Assembly (NCBI GenBank): GCA_018262095.1
Contig: JAGTRW010000003.1
Coordinates: 95,612 to 159,611, forward strand
Direction of reading: 5' to 3'
Source of the DNA: Pseudomonadota bacterium
Lineage (GTDB): Bacteria > Pseudomonadota > Gammaproteobacteria > Burkholderiales > Rhodocyclaceae
Length of the DNA: 64,000 nucleotides
Part shown: positions 55,680 to 64,000 of the stretch, piece by piece
Layout: the number at the start of each line of letters is the position of its first letter
Numbering within the stretch: the first letter of the stretch is position 1
Translations under genes and position numbers: made by a program
Notes under the pieces: model-generated
Database searches by the model: none
Told to the model about the DNA's origin: nothing
What the model saw: only the letters and a program-made list of their open reading frames with translations

Positions 55680-56903
55680 ATGAAAGTGCTGGCGATGGTT
55701 TTGGCCGGCGGACAAGGGTCGCGGCTGGCGCCGCTGACGGCGGAACGCTCGAAGCCCGCGGTGCCTTTCGCCGGGCGCTACCGCATCGTCGATTTTGTGC
55801 TCAGCAATCTGGTCAATTCCGAAATTCGCGGAATCTACCTGCTCGTTCAATACAAGTCGCAGTCGTTGATCGAACACGTCAACAAGGCCTGGGGACACAC
55901 GCTGTCGTTTTCCGGCCAGTTCATTACCGTCGTTCCGCCGCAAATGCGCGAGGGGCCTGAGTGGTTTCAGGGCACCTCCGACGCGGTGTTCCAGAACATC
56001 AACCTGATCAAGAGCCATGCGCCCGAGATGGTCGCCGTCTTCGGCGCCGACCATATCTACCGCATGGACGTGCGGCAGATGATAGATTTTCATCGCCAGA
56101 ACAACGCCGACGTCAGCGTTGCGGCGATTCCGGTACCGCTGCCAGACGTTTCGGCCTACGGCATCATCGACGCCGACGGCGCGGGGCGCATTAGCGCCTT
56201 TCTTGAAAAACCGGACAGCGCGCCACCGATGGTTGGCGATCCTGACCATGCCTATGGCTCGATGGGCAACTACCTGTTCAAGACCGAGGTTCTGCTGAGC
56301 GCGCTGCGCGAAGCCCATCGCCGCGGCGAACACGATTTCGCGCGGCACATCCTGCCGCACCTGCTCAAGAACCACCGCGTCTTTGCCTACAACCTTGCCG
56401 ACAACCGCATTGCCGGTGTCGCTGCGTATGAAGAACAGGCGTACTGGCGCGATGTCGGCACCATCGACGCCTATTTCGCCGCCAACCGCGACACGCTGGG
56501 CGAACAACCGCGTTTCAAGCTTTTCAATCCGCAGTGGGTGATCAATTCGAGTAACTACCAGGGGCCGTCGGCACGAATCCTCTCGGCGCAGATCGAGAAC
56601 AGCATGATCAGCGCCGGTTCGCTGGTTCGCGGCGCCAGCATTCGCAACTCGATTCTGCGCCGCGAGGTGATTGTCGAAAAGGACGTTGAAATCGACGACT
56701 GCATCATCATGGACCATACGCTGATCGGCCGCGGCAGCCGCTTGCGCCACGTCATCGTCGACCGCTACAACAACGTCGCGCCCAATACTTCGATCGGCTT
56801 CGACGCGGTGTCCGATCGCCAGAAGTACCACGTCAGCGCAGGCGGCGCGGTGGTCTTGCCGATGGTCGCCGAAGTGCCCGATGACACGTGTTACCAGGAA
56901 TAG
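55680..56903 (+). CDS. glgC: Glucose-1-phosphate adenylyltransferase GlgC
   Basis: 407 residues. Makes ADP-glucose from glucose-1-phosphate and ATP, the committed step for bacterial glycogen. Nucleotidyltransferase start LAGGQGSRLAPLTAERSKPA (about 8-27), YRIVDFVLSN, and FGADHIYRMD; then a left-handed beta-helix tail (SILRREVIVEKDVEIDDCII). Slightly shorter than enteric GlgC. GGAGG precedes the ATG, 25 bp after treS. Confidence 0.95.
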   Translation: MKVLAMVLAGGQGSRLAPLTAERSKPAVPFAGRYRIVDFVLSNLVNSEIRGIYLLVQYKSQSLIEHVNKAWGHTLSFSGQFITVVPPQMREGPEWFQGTSDAVFQNINLIKSHAPEMVAVFGADHIYRMDVRQMIDFHRQNNADVSVAAIPVPLPDVSAYGIIDADGAGRISAFLEKPDSAPPMVGDPDHAYGSMGNYLFKTEVLLSALREAHRRGEHDFARHILPHLLKNHRVFAYNLADNRIAGVAAYEEQAYWRDVGTIDAYFAANRDTLGEQPRFKLFNPQWVINSSNYQGPSARILSAQIENSMISAGSLVRGASIRNSILRREVIVEKDVEIDDCIIMDHTLIGRGSRLRHVIVDRYNNVAPNTSIGFDAVSDRQKYHVSAGGAVVLPMVAEVPDDTCYQE

Positions 56904-56927
56904 AACAACAACGTCAAAGGAATCCTC

Positions 56928-59060
56928 ATGAACCTGCCGCTAAGCGCCGTATGGCCTGGCACCCCTTTTCCGCGCGGCGCCAACTGGGATGGCGAAGGGG
57001 TAAATTTCGCCCTTTTTTCCGAGCACGCTGAGCGCGTCGAGCTATGCTTGTTCGACGCCAAGGGGAAGAAAGAGGTTCAGCGTATCGAATTACGCGACCA
57101 AACCGACCTGATCTGGCATTGCTACCTGCCCGAGGCTCGCCCCGGATTGCTCTACGGCTACCGAGTTTACGGGCCCTATGATCCCGAGCACGGGCGCCGC
57201 TTCAACCCGCACAAGCTGCTGCTTGAACCCTATGCCAAGGAGATCGTCGGCGCCTTGCGCTGGAGCGACGCACATTTTGGCTACCGCATCGGCCACCGTC
57301 TCGAAGACTTGTCGTTCGACCGCCGCGACAATGCCGCGATGATGCCCAAGTGCCGCGTCGTCGATCCGGCCTTCAGCTGGGGCAATGACAAGCCGCCGGC
57401 CATCCCGTGGTCGGACATGGTCATCTACGAGCTGCACGTGCGCGGTTTTACCAAGAACCATCCCGAGGTCCCGGCGCCATTGCGCGGCACCTACGCCGGT
57501 CTGGCGACGGCGCCGGTGATCGAACACCTCAAGCAGTTGGGCATCACGTCGGTCGAATTGATGCCGGTCCATGCCTTTGTCGACGATCGCCACCTCGTCG
57601 AGCGCGGCCTCGCGAATTACTGGGGCTACAACTCGATCGGCTTTTTCGCGCCGGATCACCGTTACAGCGCCTGCGGGATGATCAGCGAGTTCAAGAGCAT
57701 GGTCAAGACGATGCATTCGCACGGCATCGAGGTCATCCTCGACGTCGTCTATAACCACACCGCCGAGGGCAACCAGCTCGGCCCGACGCTCGGTTTTCGC
57801 GGTATCGACAATGCCGCCTACTATCGGCTGATTGAAGGCGAAGCGCGCTACTACATGGATTACACGGGCTGCGGCAACACGCTCAACCTGCAGCAGCCGC
57901 GAGCGCTCCAGCTGATCATGGACTCGCTGCGCTACTGGGTTCTCGAGATGCACGTCGATGGCTTTCGTTTCGATCTGGCGTCGGCGCTGGCGCGCGAACT
58001 GCACGCCGTGGACCGGCTCGGCGCGTTCTTCGACATCCTGCTGCAGGACCCAGTGCTGTCGCAGGTCAAGCTGATCGCCGAACCCTGGGATCTGGGCGAA
58101 GGCGGCTACCAGGTGGGAAATTTTCCGGTCGGCTGGGGCGAGTGGAACGATCGCTACCGCGACACCATGCGCGCCTACTGGAAAGGCGACGGCGGTCTGA
58201 TCGGCGACTTTGCGCGGCGCTTGACCGGCTCCAGCGACCTCTACGAACACAGTGGCCGCAAGCCTTACGCCAGCATCAATTTCGTCACTGCTCATGACGG
58301 CTTTACCCTGCACGACGTGGTGAGCTACAACGACAAGCATAACGAGGCCAACGGCGAGGAGAACCGCGACGGGACGGACAACAACAATTCGTGGAACTGC
58401 GGCGTCGAGGGCGCGACCGACGACGCCGAGATCAACGCCTTGCGCGCGCGCCAGAAGCGCAACCTGCTGGCGACGCTCTTCTTCTCGCAGGGCGTCCCGA
58501 TGCTGCTGGCCGGCGACGAAATGGGCCGCACCCAGCAAGGCAGCAACAACGCCTACTGCCAGGACAACGAGATCAGTTGGGTCAACTGGGATTTGTCAAA
58601 CGATGACCAGGACCTCCTCGTCTTCGTCCAGCGCGTCATCGCCTTGCGCCGCGAGCACCCGGTCTTTCGCCGCAAGAACTTCTTCCAGGGCCGCGCGATC
58701 CGCGGCTCGCAGATCAAGGACATCAACTGGCTCAAGCCCGACGGCAGCGAAATGAGTGACGACGAATGGGATCACGATTTCGCCCATTGTCTCGGCGTCT
58801 ATCTTTCCGGCGACGCCATGGAAGAGCGCGACGGACGCGGTCGCCCGATCAAGGACGACAATTTTCTGCTGCTCTTCAACAGCCATCACGAGCGCGCTCC
58901 GTTCCAACTTCCCGATATCGGCAAGACAGGCGTCTGGCAGGCACTGCTCGACACGCAGTCGACGGACGAACCGTGGGCCGAGCGCAAATTCAAGGGCGGC
59001 GAGATCTACCCGCTGGAAGCACGCTCGCTGGCCTTGCTGATCCATCGCAAGGCAAAATGA
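56928..59060 (+). CDS. glgX: Glycogen debranching enzyme GlgX
   Basis: 710 residues, GH13 isoamylase-type. N-terminal CBM48 (GTPFPRGANWDGEGVNFALF), catalytic nucleophile DGFRFDLASAL, acid/base LIAEPWDLGEG and AHDGFTLHD. It removes short alpha-1,6 branches left by phosphorylase or supplies maltodextrins to TreY. Stop overlaps treZ start (ATGA). Confidence 0.96.
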   Translation: MNLPLSAVWPGTPFPRGANWDGEGVNFALFSEHAERVELCLFDAKGKKEVQRIELRDQTDLIWHCYLPEARPGLLYGYRVYGPYDPEHGRRFNPHKLLLEPYAKEIVGALRWSDAHFGYRIGHRLEDLSFDRRDNAAMMPKCRVVDPAFSWGNDKPPAIPWSDMVIYELHVRGFTKNHPEVPAPLRGTYAGLATAPVIEHLKQLGITSVELMPVHAFVDDRHLVERGLANYWGYNSIGFFAPDHRYSACGMISEFKSMVKTMHSHGIEVILDVVYNHTAEGNQLGPTLGFRGIDNAAYYRLIEGEARYYMDYTGCGNTLNLQQPRALQLIMDSLRYWVLEMHVDGFRFDLASALARELHAVDRLGAFFDILLQDPVLSQVKLIAEPWDLGEGGYQVGNFPVGWGEWNDRYRDTMRAYWKGDGGLIGDFARRLTGSSDLYEHSGRKPYASINFVTAHDGFTLHDVVSYNDKHNEANGEENRDGTDNNNSWNCGVEGATDDAEINALRARQKRNLLATLFFSQGVPMLLAGDEMGRTQQGSNNAYCQDNEISWVNWDLSNDDQDLLVFVQRVIALRREHPVFRRKNFFQGRAIRGSQIKDINWLKPDGSEMSDDEWDHDFAHCLGVYLSGDAMEERDGRGRPIKDDNFLLLFNSHHERAPFQLPDIGKTGVWQALLDTQSTDEPWAERKFKGGEIYPLEARSLALLIHRKAK

Positions 59061-60892
59061 AACGCGCTCACCGCATGCCTTTTGGCGCCGAAGTCATCGA
59101 CCGGGGCGGCGTACGCTTCCGCCTCTGGGCTCCCGCTGTCGAGTCGCTTGCCTTGCGGCTTGACGCCGAAGACGAACAGGCGATGACGGCGACCGGGGCC
59201 GGCTGGTTCGAGTTGAGGCATCCGCGCGCTGGGGCGGGTAGCCGCTATCAATTCCGGCTGCCCGATGGGCTGCTGGTTCCCGATCCGGCGTCGCGCTTCA
59301 ATCCGGATGACGTCGATGCTTGCTCCGAGGTCATCGATCCGGCCAGCTTCGACTGGTCGGATGAACTCTGGTGCGGCCGTCCGTGGGAAGAGGCGGTGAT
59401 CTACGAGGTGCATGTCGGCAGCTTTTCCGCGGCCGGAACTTTCTCCGGCCTGGCGGAGCGGCTCGAGTACCTCGCCGAGCTCGGCGTCAGCGCCATCGAA
59501 ATCATGCCGGTCGCCGACTTTTCCGGGCGCCGTAACTGGGGTTACGACGGCGTACTGCCGTTCGCTCCCGATTCCACTTACGGCCGGCCCGACGACTTCA
59601 AGCGGCTGGTTGACGCCGCTCATCAACGCGGGCTGATGGTCTTGCTCGACGTCGTCTATAACCATTTCGGCCCGCAGGGCAACTATCTGCACGCCTATGC
59701 GCCCGACTTTTTCAACCCGCGCCACGTCACGCCATGGGGCGCGTCGATCAATTTCGACGGGCCGAACAGCCGCACGGTACGCGACTTCTTCATTCATAAC
59801 GCGCTCTACTGGCTCGACGAGTTTCATCTCGACGGCTTGCGCCTCGACGCCGTCCACGCCATCAGTGACGACAGTTCTCCGGACATCGTCGAAGAACTTG
59901 CCGCTGCGCTCCGGGACGGACCGGGGCGCGAGCGGCACGTCCATCTGGTACTCGAGAACGATCGCAACGAGTCGCACTACCTGAGTCGCGACGCGGCCGG
60001 GCAGGCCCGACAAGCGAGCGCGCAGTGGAACGACGATGCTCACCACACCCTGCACGTGCTCGCCAGCGGCGAAGTCGACGGCCATTACGCTGACTACGCA
60101 AGCGACCCGCTGCGCATGCTGAGCCGCTGCCTGAGCCAGGGCTTTGCCTTTCAGGGCGAGCCTTCGCTGTTGCGTAACGGCCAGATGCGTGGCGAACCGA
60201 GCGGCCATCTGCCGCCGGCGGCGTTCGTCAATTTCTTGCAGAATCACGACCAAGTCGGCAACCGGGCTTTTGGCGAACGCCTGTGTCACCTCATTCCTCC
60301 GGCGGCGCTCGAAGCACTGACCTCCGTGTTGTTGTTGGCGCCGCCAATCCCCTTGCTGTTCATGGGCGAGGAATTCGCCGCCAGCCAGCCCTTCCTGTTC
60401 TTCTGCGATTTTTCTGCCGAACTCGCAGACGCCGTGCGTGAAGGGCGCCGGCATGAGTTTGCCCATTTTGCGCGTTTCACCGACCCCGCTGCGCTGGCGC
60501 TGATCCCCGACCCGAACGCGGCTACCACCTTTGGCGCCTGCGTGCTCGACTGGAGCGCGCTCGGCCAAGATCGCCACCGCATCGTGCTCGACCTTTATCG
60601 CCACTTGCTGTCGTTACGCCGACGCTGGATCATCCCGCGGCTCGCCGGCATGGGCAATGGCGCGCCGCAATCGACGGTGTATTCGGCAACGGCGCTGGGC
60701 GTGAGCTGGCGTCTGGGCGACGGCAGCCGCCTGAGACTGGCCGCCAACCTGGGGAACAGCACGGCCGACTTTCCGCCGCTGACAGGAGTCCGGATTTTCG
60801 CCACCGGCAATCTCGACGACGACGCGCTAGCCTGCGGACGACTGCCGCCCTGGTCGGTCGCCTGGTCCCTGGAGAGCGGAGCGCGACGATGA
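59057..60892 (+). CDS. treZ: Malto-oligosyltrehalose trehalohydrolase TreZ
   Basis: 611 residues, GH13. CBM48-like N-terminus (FGAEVIDRGGVRFRLWAPAV), nucleophile HLDGLRLDAVHAI, acid/base LVLENDRNESHY and FLQNHDQVGNRA. Releases trehalose from malto-oligosyltrehalose made by TreY. ATG at 59057 overlaps the glgX stop; its own stop overlaps treY (ATGA). The longer frame to 58766 shadows glgX. Confidence 0.95.
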   Translation: MKRAHRMPFGAEVIDRGGVRFRLWAPAVESLALRLDAEDEQAMTATGAGWFELRHPRAGAGSRYQFRLPDGLLVPDPASRFNPDDVDACSEVIDPASFDWSDELWCGRPWEEAVIYEVHVGSFSAAGTFSGLAERLEYLAELGVSAIEIMPVADFSGRRNWGYDGVLPFAPDSTYGRPDDFKRLVDAAHQRGLMVLLDVVYNHFGPQGNYLHAYAPDFFNPRHVTPWGASINFDGPNSRTVRDFFIHNALYWLDEFHLDGLRLDAVHAISDDSSPDIVEELAAALRDGPGRERHVHLVLENDRNESHYLSRDAAGQARQASAQWNDDAHHTLHVLASGEVDGHYADYASDPLRMLSRCLSQGFAFQGEPSLLRNGQMRGEPSGHLPPAAFVNFLQNHDQVGNRAFGERLCHLIPPAALEALTSVLLLAPPIPLLFMGEEFAASQPFLFFCDFSAELADAVREGRRHEFAHFARFTDPAALALIPDPNAATTFGACVLDWSALGQDRHRIVLDLYRHLLSLRRRWIIPRLAGMGNGAPQSTVYSATALGVSWRLGDGSRLRLAANLGNSTADFPPLTGVRIFATGNLDDDALACGRLPPWSVAWSLESGARR

Positions 60893-63828
60893 GCCATTCG
60901 ATCGACGACCGACCGGCTGATTTGGCGCGCGCCGCGCCTGCGCGCCGCGTCGCGGTCGTTCCGCGCGCTACCTACCGTCTTCAGTTCAGCCGCGACTTCA
61001 CCTTTGCTCAAGCGAGCGCGATAGTTCCTTACCTGGCCGAACTGGGGATCAGCCACTGCTATGCTTCGCCGTACTTGCGCGCGCGTCCCGGCAGCAGCCA
61101 CGGCTATGACATCGTCGATCACCGTGTGCTCAATCCGGAAATCGGCACGACGCAAAGCTACGACGACTTCGTCGTCGCGCTCAAGGCGCGCGATATGGGG
61201 CAAATTATCGACGTCGTTCCCAACCATATGGGAATCATGTGCGCCGACAATGCGTGGTGGCTCGACGTTCTCGAAAATGGTCCTTCGTCGGCCTGGAGCG
61301 GCTTTTTCGACATCGACTGGGAACCCCTAAATCCGGAGCTTTGCGGCAAGGTCCTGCTGCCGCTGCTCGGCGAGCATTACGGCGCCGCGCTCGAAGGCGG
61401 GAAATTGCGCCTGGACTTCGATTTTTCCACCGGCGGTTTCAGCCTCTACTACGACCAGCATCGGCTCCCGGTCGACCCGGCGACTTATCCGACCATCGTC
61501 GGTCGCCACAGCGAACAGTTGGCATCGACGCTGGGCGAGGATCATCCGCATTACCTGGAACTGCTCACCCTGCTCACCGCGTTCAGCCACCTGCCGGCGC
61601 ACACCGAAACGACGCCGTCGGCGACGGCCGAGCGGCGGCGCGACAAGGAAGTCCATAAGCGCCACCTCGCCACGTTGTGCCAAGCCTGCCCGGAAATAGC
61701 CCGGCAGATCGCCGACAATCTGCTCGAATTCAACGGCGTCCCTGGCGATTCAGGCAGTTTCGACCTGCTGCACGGCTTGATCAAGCGGCAGAGCTATCGG
61801 CTCGCTTACTGGCGCGTGGCTTCCGACGAGATCAACTACCGCCGTTTTTTTGACATCAATGACCTCGCCGCGCTGCGCATGGAAGATCTGGCGGTATTCG
61901 AAGCGACCCATCGCTTCGTTCTCGACCTGTTGGCGAAAAATCCGCTCGATGGCTTGCGCATCGACCATCCCGACGGGCTCTACAATCCCGGAGAGTACCT
62001 GGTCCGCCTGCAGCAGGCCGTTGCCGGCGGCACCTGGTCTCTGGGCGACGAGTTGCCGCTCTATATCGTGGTCGAGAAGATTCTCGCCGATCATGAGCGC
62101 TTGCCCGACGACTGGCCGGTTCATGGCGCGACGGGCTATCGCTTTGCCAACCAGACCAACGGCCTGTTCGTCGATAGTTCGGCCGAACGGCTGATGACGC
62201 GCATCTATCAAGGTTTCACCGGGGAGCGTACCGATTTCGACACGCTGGCCTACGACGCCAAGAAACTGATCATGCATTCGACGCTGGCCGGCGAACTCAA
62301 TGTCCTCGCCGCTCGTCTGGCGCGCATCGCCGCGGCGAGCCGCCATACCTGCGACTTCACGCTCAACGGCCTGCGCGACGCGCTGGTCGAAATGGTCGCC
62401 TGTTTTCCGGTCTATCGCAGTTACGTCGCCGGTGGCCAGCTTTCCGCCGATGACCGCCGCCACATCACCTGGGCGCGCGCCGTGGCAAAGAAACGCAACC
62501 CGACGGCCGACCCCGGAATCCATGATTTCGTCGCCAGCGTGCTGACCACCGATATCGCCGCGGGGCGCTTGGAATCCTACCGGCTGATGGTCGAGTCCTT
62601 CGCCATGAAGTTCCAGCAGTTTTCGTCGCCGGTGATGGCCAAGGGCGTCGAGGACACCGCTTTTTACCGTTACCACCGCCTGACTTCGCTCAACGACGTC
62701 GGTGGCGATCCGCGCCACTTCGGCATTTCTGTCGCCGCCTACCACGCCGCCGCGCGCACCCGCGCGGCGCGCAGGCCGCACAACCTGCTGGCCTCGTCGA
62801 CCCACGACAGCAAGCGCTCCGAGGATGTTCGCGCCCGCCTCAACGTGCTCTCAGAGATTCCGGCGCGCTGGAAGCTGATGTTAAAGCGCTGGAGCCGCCT
62901 CAACCGCGGACGCAAAGTGCTGGTTGACGGCGTCAAGGCGCCGTCCTCCAACGACGAATACCTGCTCTACCAGACGCTGGTCGGTGCCTGGCCACTCGAT
63001 CCTCCCGACGCGGCGGCGCGGGCGCAGTTCGCTGCTCGAATCGAAGCCTATATGATCAAGGCGCTGCGCGAAGCGAAGCAGTACACCAGCTGGGCCAACG
63101 TCAATGCCGACTACGAAGCGGCGCTGAGTGGCTTCATCCACGGTCTGTTGAGCGCTGGCGAGAACAATCTGTTCCTGGCTGATTTCATTGCCGCGGTCGA
63201 GCCGGTCGCGCATTTCGGTCTCCTCAACAGCCTGGCGCAGACGCTGATCAAGCTGACCGCCCCCGGCGTGCCCGACATCTATCAGGGGTGCGAGTTGTGG
63301 CAGTTCAATCTGGTCGATCCTGACAATCGGCGGCCCGTCGATTTTGCGCTGCGTCGCGAACTCCTGGCGCAGGTCAAGGTGCTGGTCGATGCGCCGCCAA
63401 CCAAATGGCGGCAGAACCTGCAGCCGCTGGTTGCCGACCTGGCAGACGGCCGCATCAAGCTCTATCTGGTGTGGCAAGGGCTGGCGCTGCGCCAGCGCTG
63501 GCCGGAAGTGTTTCGCGCAGGGGATTACCTGCCGCTCACAGCATGCGGAACACAAGCCGCCCACGTCTTTGCCTTTGCACGACACGCCGGGAAGCGCATC
63601 GTGATCACCGTCGTCCCACGTCTATCCGCCCGTCTGCTTGGCACTACGGGCTTGCTGCCAGTGGGGCTCGAGGTGTGGGGCGACACGGCGCTCGAATTGC
63701 CGCCGGAGTGGGCGCCCGTAACGTGGTTCAATGTGCTGAGCGGCGAGCGCCATTCCCCCTCTGGCATGCTGCCCGTTGGGCAACTGCTGAGCGGCTTTCC
63801 CGTGGCGCTGCTGGCTGCGTTTGACTGA
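60889..63828 (+). CDS. treY: Malto-oligosyltrehalose synthase TreY
   Basis: 979 residues, GH13. Converts the reducing end of a maltodextrin to a terminal trehalosyl unit. ATYRLQFSRDFTFAQASAIV, GSSHGYDIVDH, DVVPNHMGI, nucleophile DGLRIDHPDGLYNP and ASSTHDSKRSEDVRARL are typical. About 100-200 residues longer than archaeal TreY, as usual for proteobacterial versions. Last visible gene of the operon. Confidence 0.96.
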   Translation: MSHSIDDRPADLARAAPARRVAVVPRATYRLQFSRDFTFAQASAIVPYLAELGISHCYASPYLRARPGSSHGYDIVDHRVLNPEIGTTQSYDDFVVALKARDMGQIIDVVPNHMGIMCADNAWWLDVLENGPSSAWSGFFDIDWEPLNPELCGKVLLPLLGEHYGAALEGGKLRLDFDFSTGGFSLYYDQHRLPVDPATYPTIVGRHSEQLASTLGEDHPHYLELLTLLTAFSHLPAHTETTPSATAERRRDKEVHKRHLATLCQACPEIARQIADNLLEFNGVPGDSGSFDLLHGLIKRQSYRLAYWRVASDEINYRRFFDINDLAALRMEDLAVFEATHRFVLDLLAKNPLDGLRIDHPDGLYNPGEYLVRLQQAVAGGTWSLGDELPLYIVVEKILADHERLPDDWPVHGATGYRFANQTNGLFVDSSAERLMTRIYQGFTGERTDFDTLAYDAKKLIMHSTLAGELNVLAARLARIAAASRHTCDFTLNGLRDALVEMVACFPVYRSYVAGGQLSADDRRHITWARAVAKKRNPTADPGIHDFVASVLTTDIAAGRLESYRLMVESFAMKFQQFSSPVMAKGVEDTAFYRYHRLTSLNDVGGDPRHFGISVAAYHAAARTRAARRPHNLLASSTHDSKRSEDVRARLNVLSEIPARWKLMLKRWSRLNRGRKVLVDGVKAPSSNDEYLLYQTLVGAWPLDPPDAAARAQFAARIEAYMIKALREAKQYTSWANVNADYEAALSGFIHGLLSAGENNLFLADFIAAVEPVAHFGLLNSLAQTLIKLTAPGVPDIYQGCELWQFNLVDPDNRRPVDFALRRELLAQVKVLVDAPPTKWRQNLQPLVADLADGRIKLYLVWQGLALRQRWPEVFRAGDYLPLTACGTQAAHVFAFARHAGKRIVITVVPRLSARLLGTTGLLPVGLEVWGDTALELPPEWAPVTWFNVLSGERHSPSGMLPVGQLLSGFPVALLAAFD

Positions 63829-64000
63829 ACCATTTCGCGGTGATGACAACGTCTTGTTTCGGAAATATATCCACTTAAACGCCGATGCCACCGAAAACCT
63901 GTGTATAATTCGCCCCTTCGCTGCTGGGTTAGGGCGGAAAAGGTTTTAGAAACAAGGGGTTGTGCGTTTTTTAGGGCCGGGAGATTGGTTCTGAAGAAGA
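63829..64000 (+). promoter_or_regulatory. Promoter-like leader at the window edge
   Basis: TGTGTATAATTCGCCCCTTC contains a perfect -10 TATAAT (63904-63909) followed by a C/T-rich discriminator and CGCTGCTG, a form often seen before stable RNA or highly expressed genes in betaproteobacteria. No good -35 at 16-18 bp. The gene it serves lies outside. Confidence 0.35.

Noticed and set aside
63829..64000. 16S rRNA leader at the window end
   Set aside because: Promoter form is suggestive, but no boxA antiterminator or 16S 5' end is visible.

Overview
The window is GC-rich proteobacterial chromosome. Gene content and order (yicC / Ser-Thr kinase / PP2C / rph / rdgB / hemW, thiS-thiG-trmB, a TRAP transporter, a large glycogen-trehalose operon, c-di-GMP signalling) point to a betaproteobacterium, most likely of the Rhodocyclales type. 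That placement is inferred from family knowledge; there is no rRNA gene here to confirm it.

Layout. 1-4.4 kb: the start of a membrane diguanylate cyclase (cut by the window edge), purT, a MATE exporter and a small membrane protein. 4.45-10.15 kb: an AT-richer accessory island, all genes on the minus strand, that reads as a short integron gene-cassette array without an integrase. It has three compact cassettes with matching R' and R'' core sites, attC-like imperfect palindromes, a repeated non-coding segment, a HEPN-type protein, a RES-domain protein, and a PL5 alginate-lyase-like lipoprotein. It stops next to a tRNA-Gly(CCC) gene. 10.5-13.4 kb: secreted amidohydrolase, secreted alpha/beta hydrolase, SMR exporter. 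13.5-20.6 kb: SbmA/BacA-like ABC exporter, a LivJ-like lipoprotein overlapping a large hybrid histidine kinase, then a c-di-GMP-I riboswitch directly in front of a small unknown membrane protein. 20.6-27.2 kb: hflX, an Adhesin_E-like protein, a slipin, thiS-thiG-trmB, TonB, an ankyrin protein.

27.3-33.4 kb: an amino-acid utilisation block (RraA-family aldolase, aminotransferase, divergent LysR regulator, complete polar amino acid ABC importer). The enzymes suggest uptake of a gamma-hydroxylated amino acid, transamination and aldol cleavage. 33.4-34.2 kb is intergenic with a repeat. 34.2-40 kb: chemoreceptor, a SulP-STAS-cyclic-nucleotide-binding fusion and a Na/Pi cotransporter with a PhoU-like tail. 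40-46.5 kb: HAD phosphatase, TRAP transporter (dctPQM), glpD and a divergent DeoR/GlpR-type repressor with a good operator. 46.5-51.9 kb: a tightly overlapping housekeeping operon (kinase, PP2C, rph, rdgB, hemW) with divergent yicC.

52.3-63.8 kb: one long operon for alpha-glucan/trehalose metabolism: treS fused to maltokinase, glgC, glgX, treZ, treY. Together these can make ADP-glucose, debranch glycogen, turn maltodextrins into trehalose, interconvert trehalose and maltose, and phosphorylate maltose. GlgE, GlgA and GlgB are not in the window. The last 170 bases hold a promoter-like sequence for something beyond the edge.

Best leads: the integrase-less cassette array with its HEPN/RES cargo, the riboswitch-controlled unknown protein, the aminotransferase-aldolase-importer locus, and the lipoprotein/hybrid-kinase pair.
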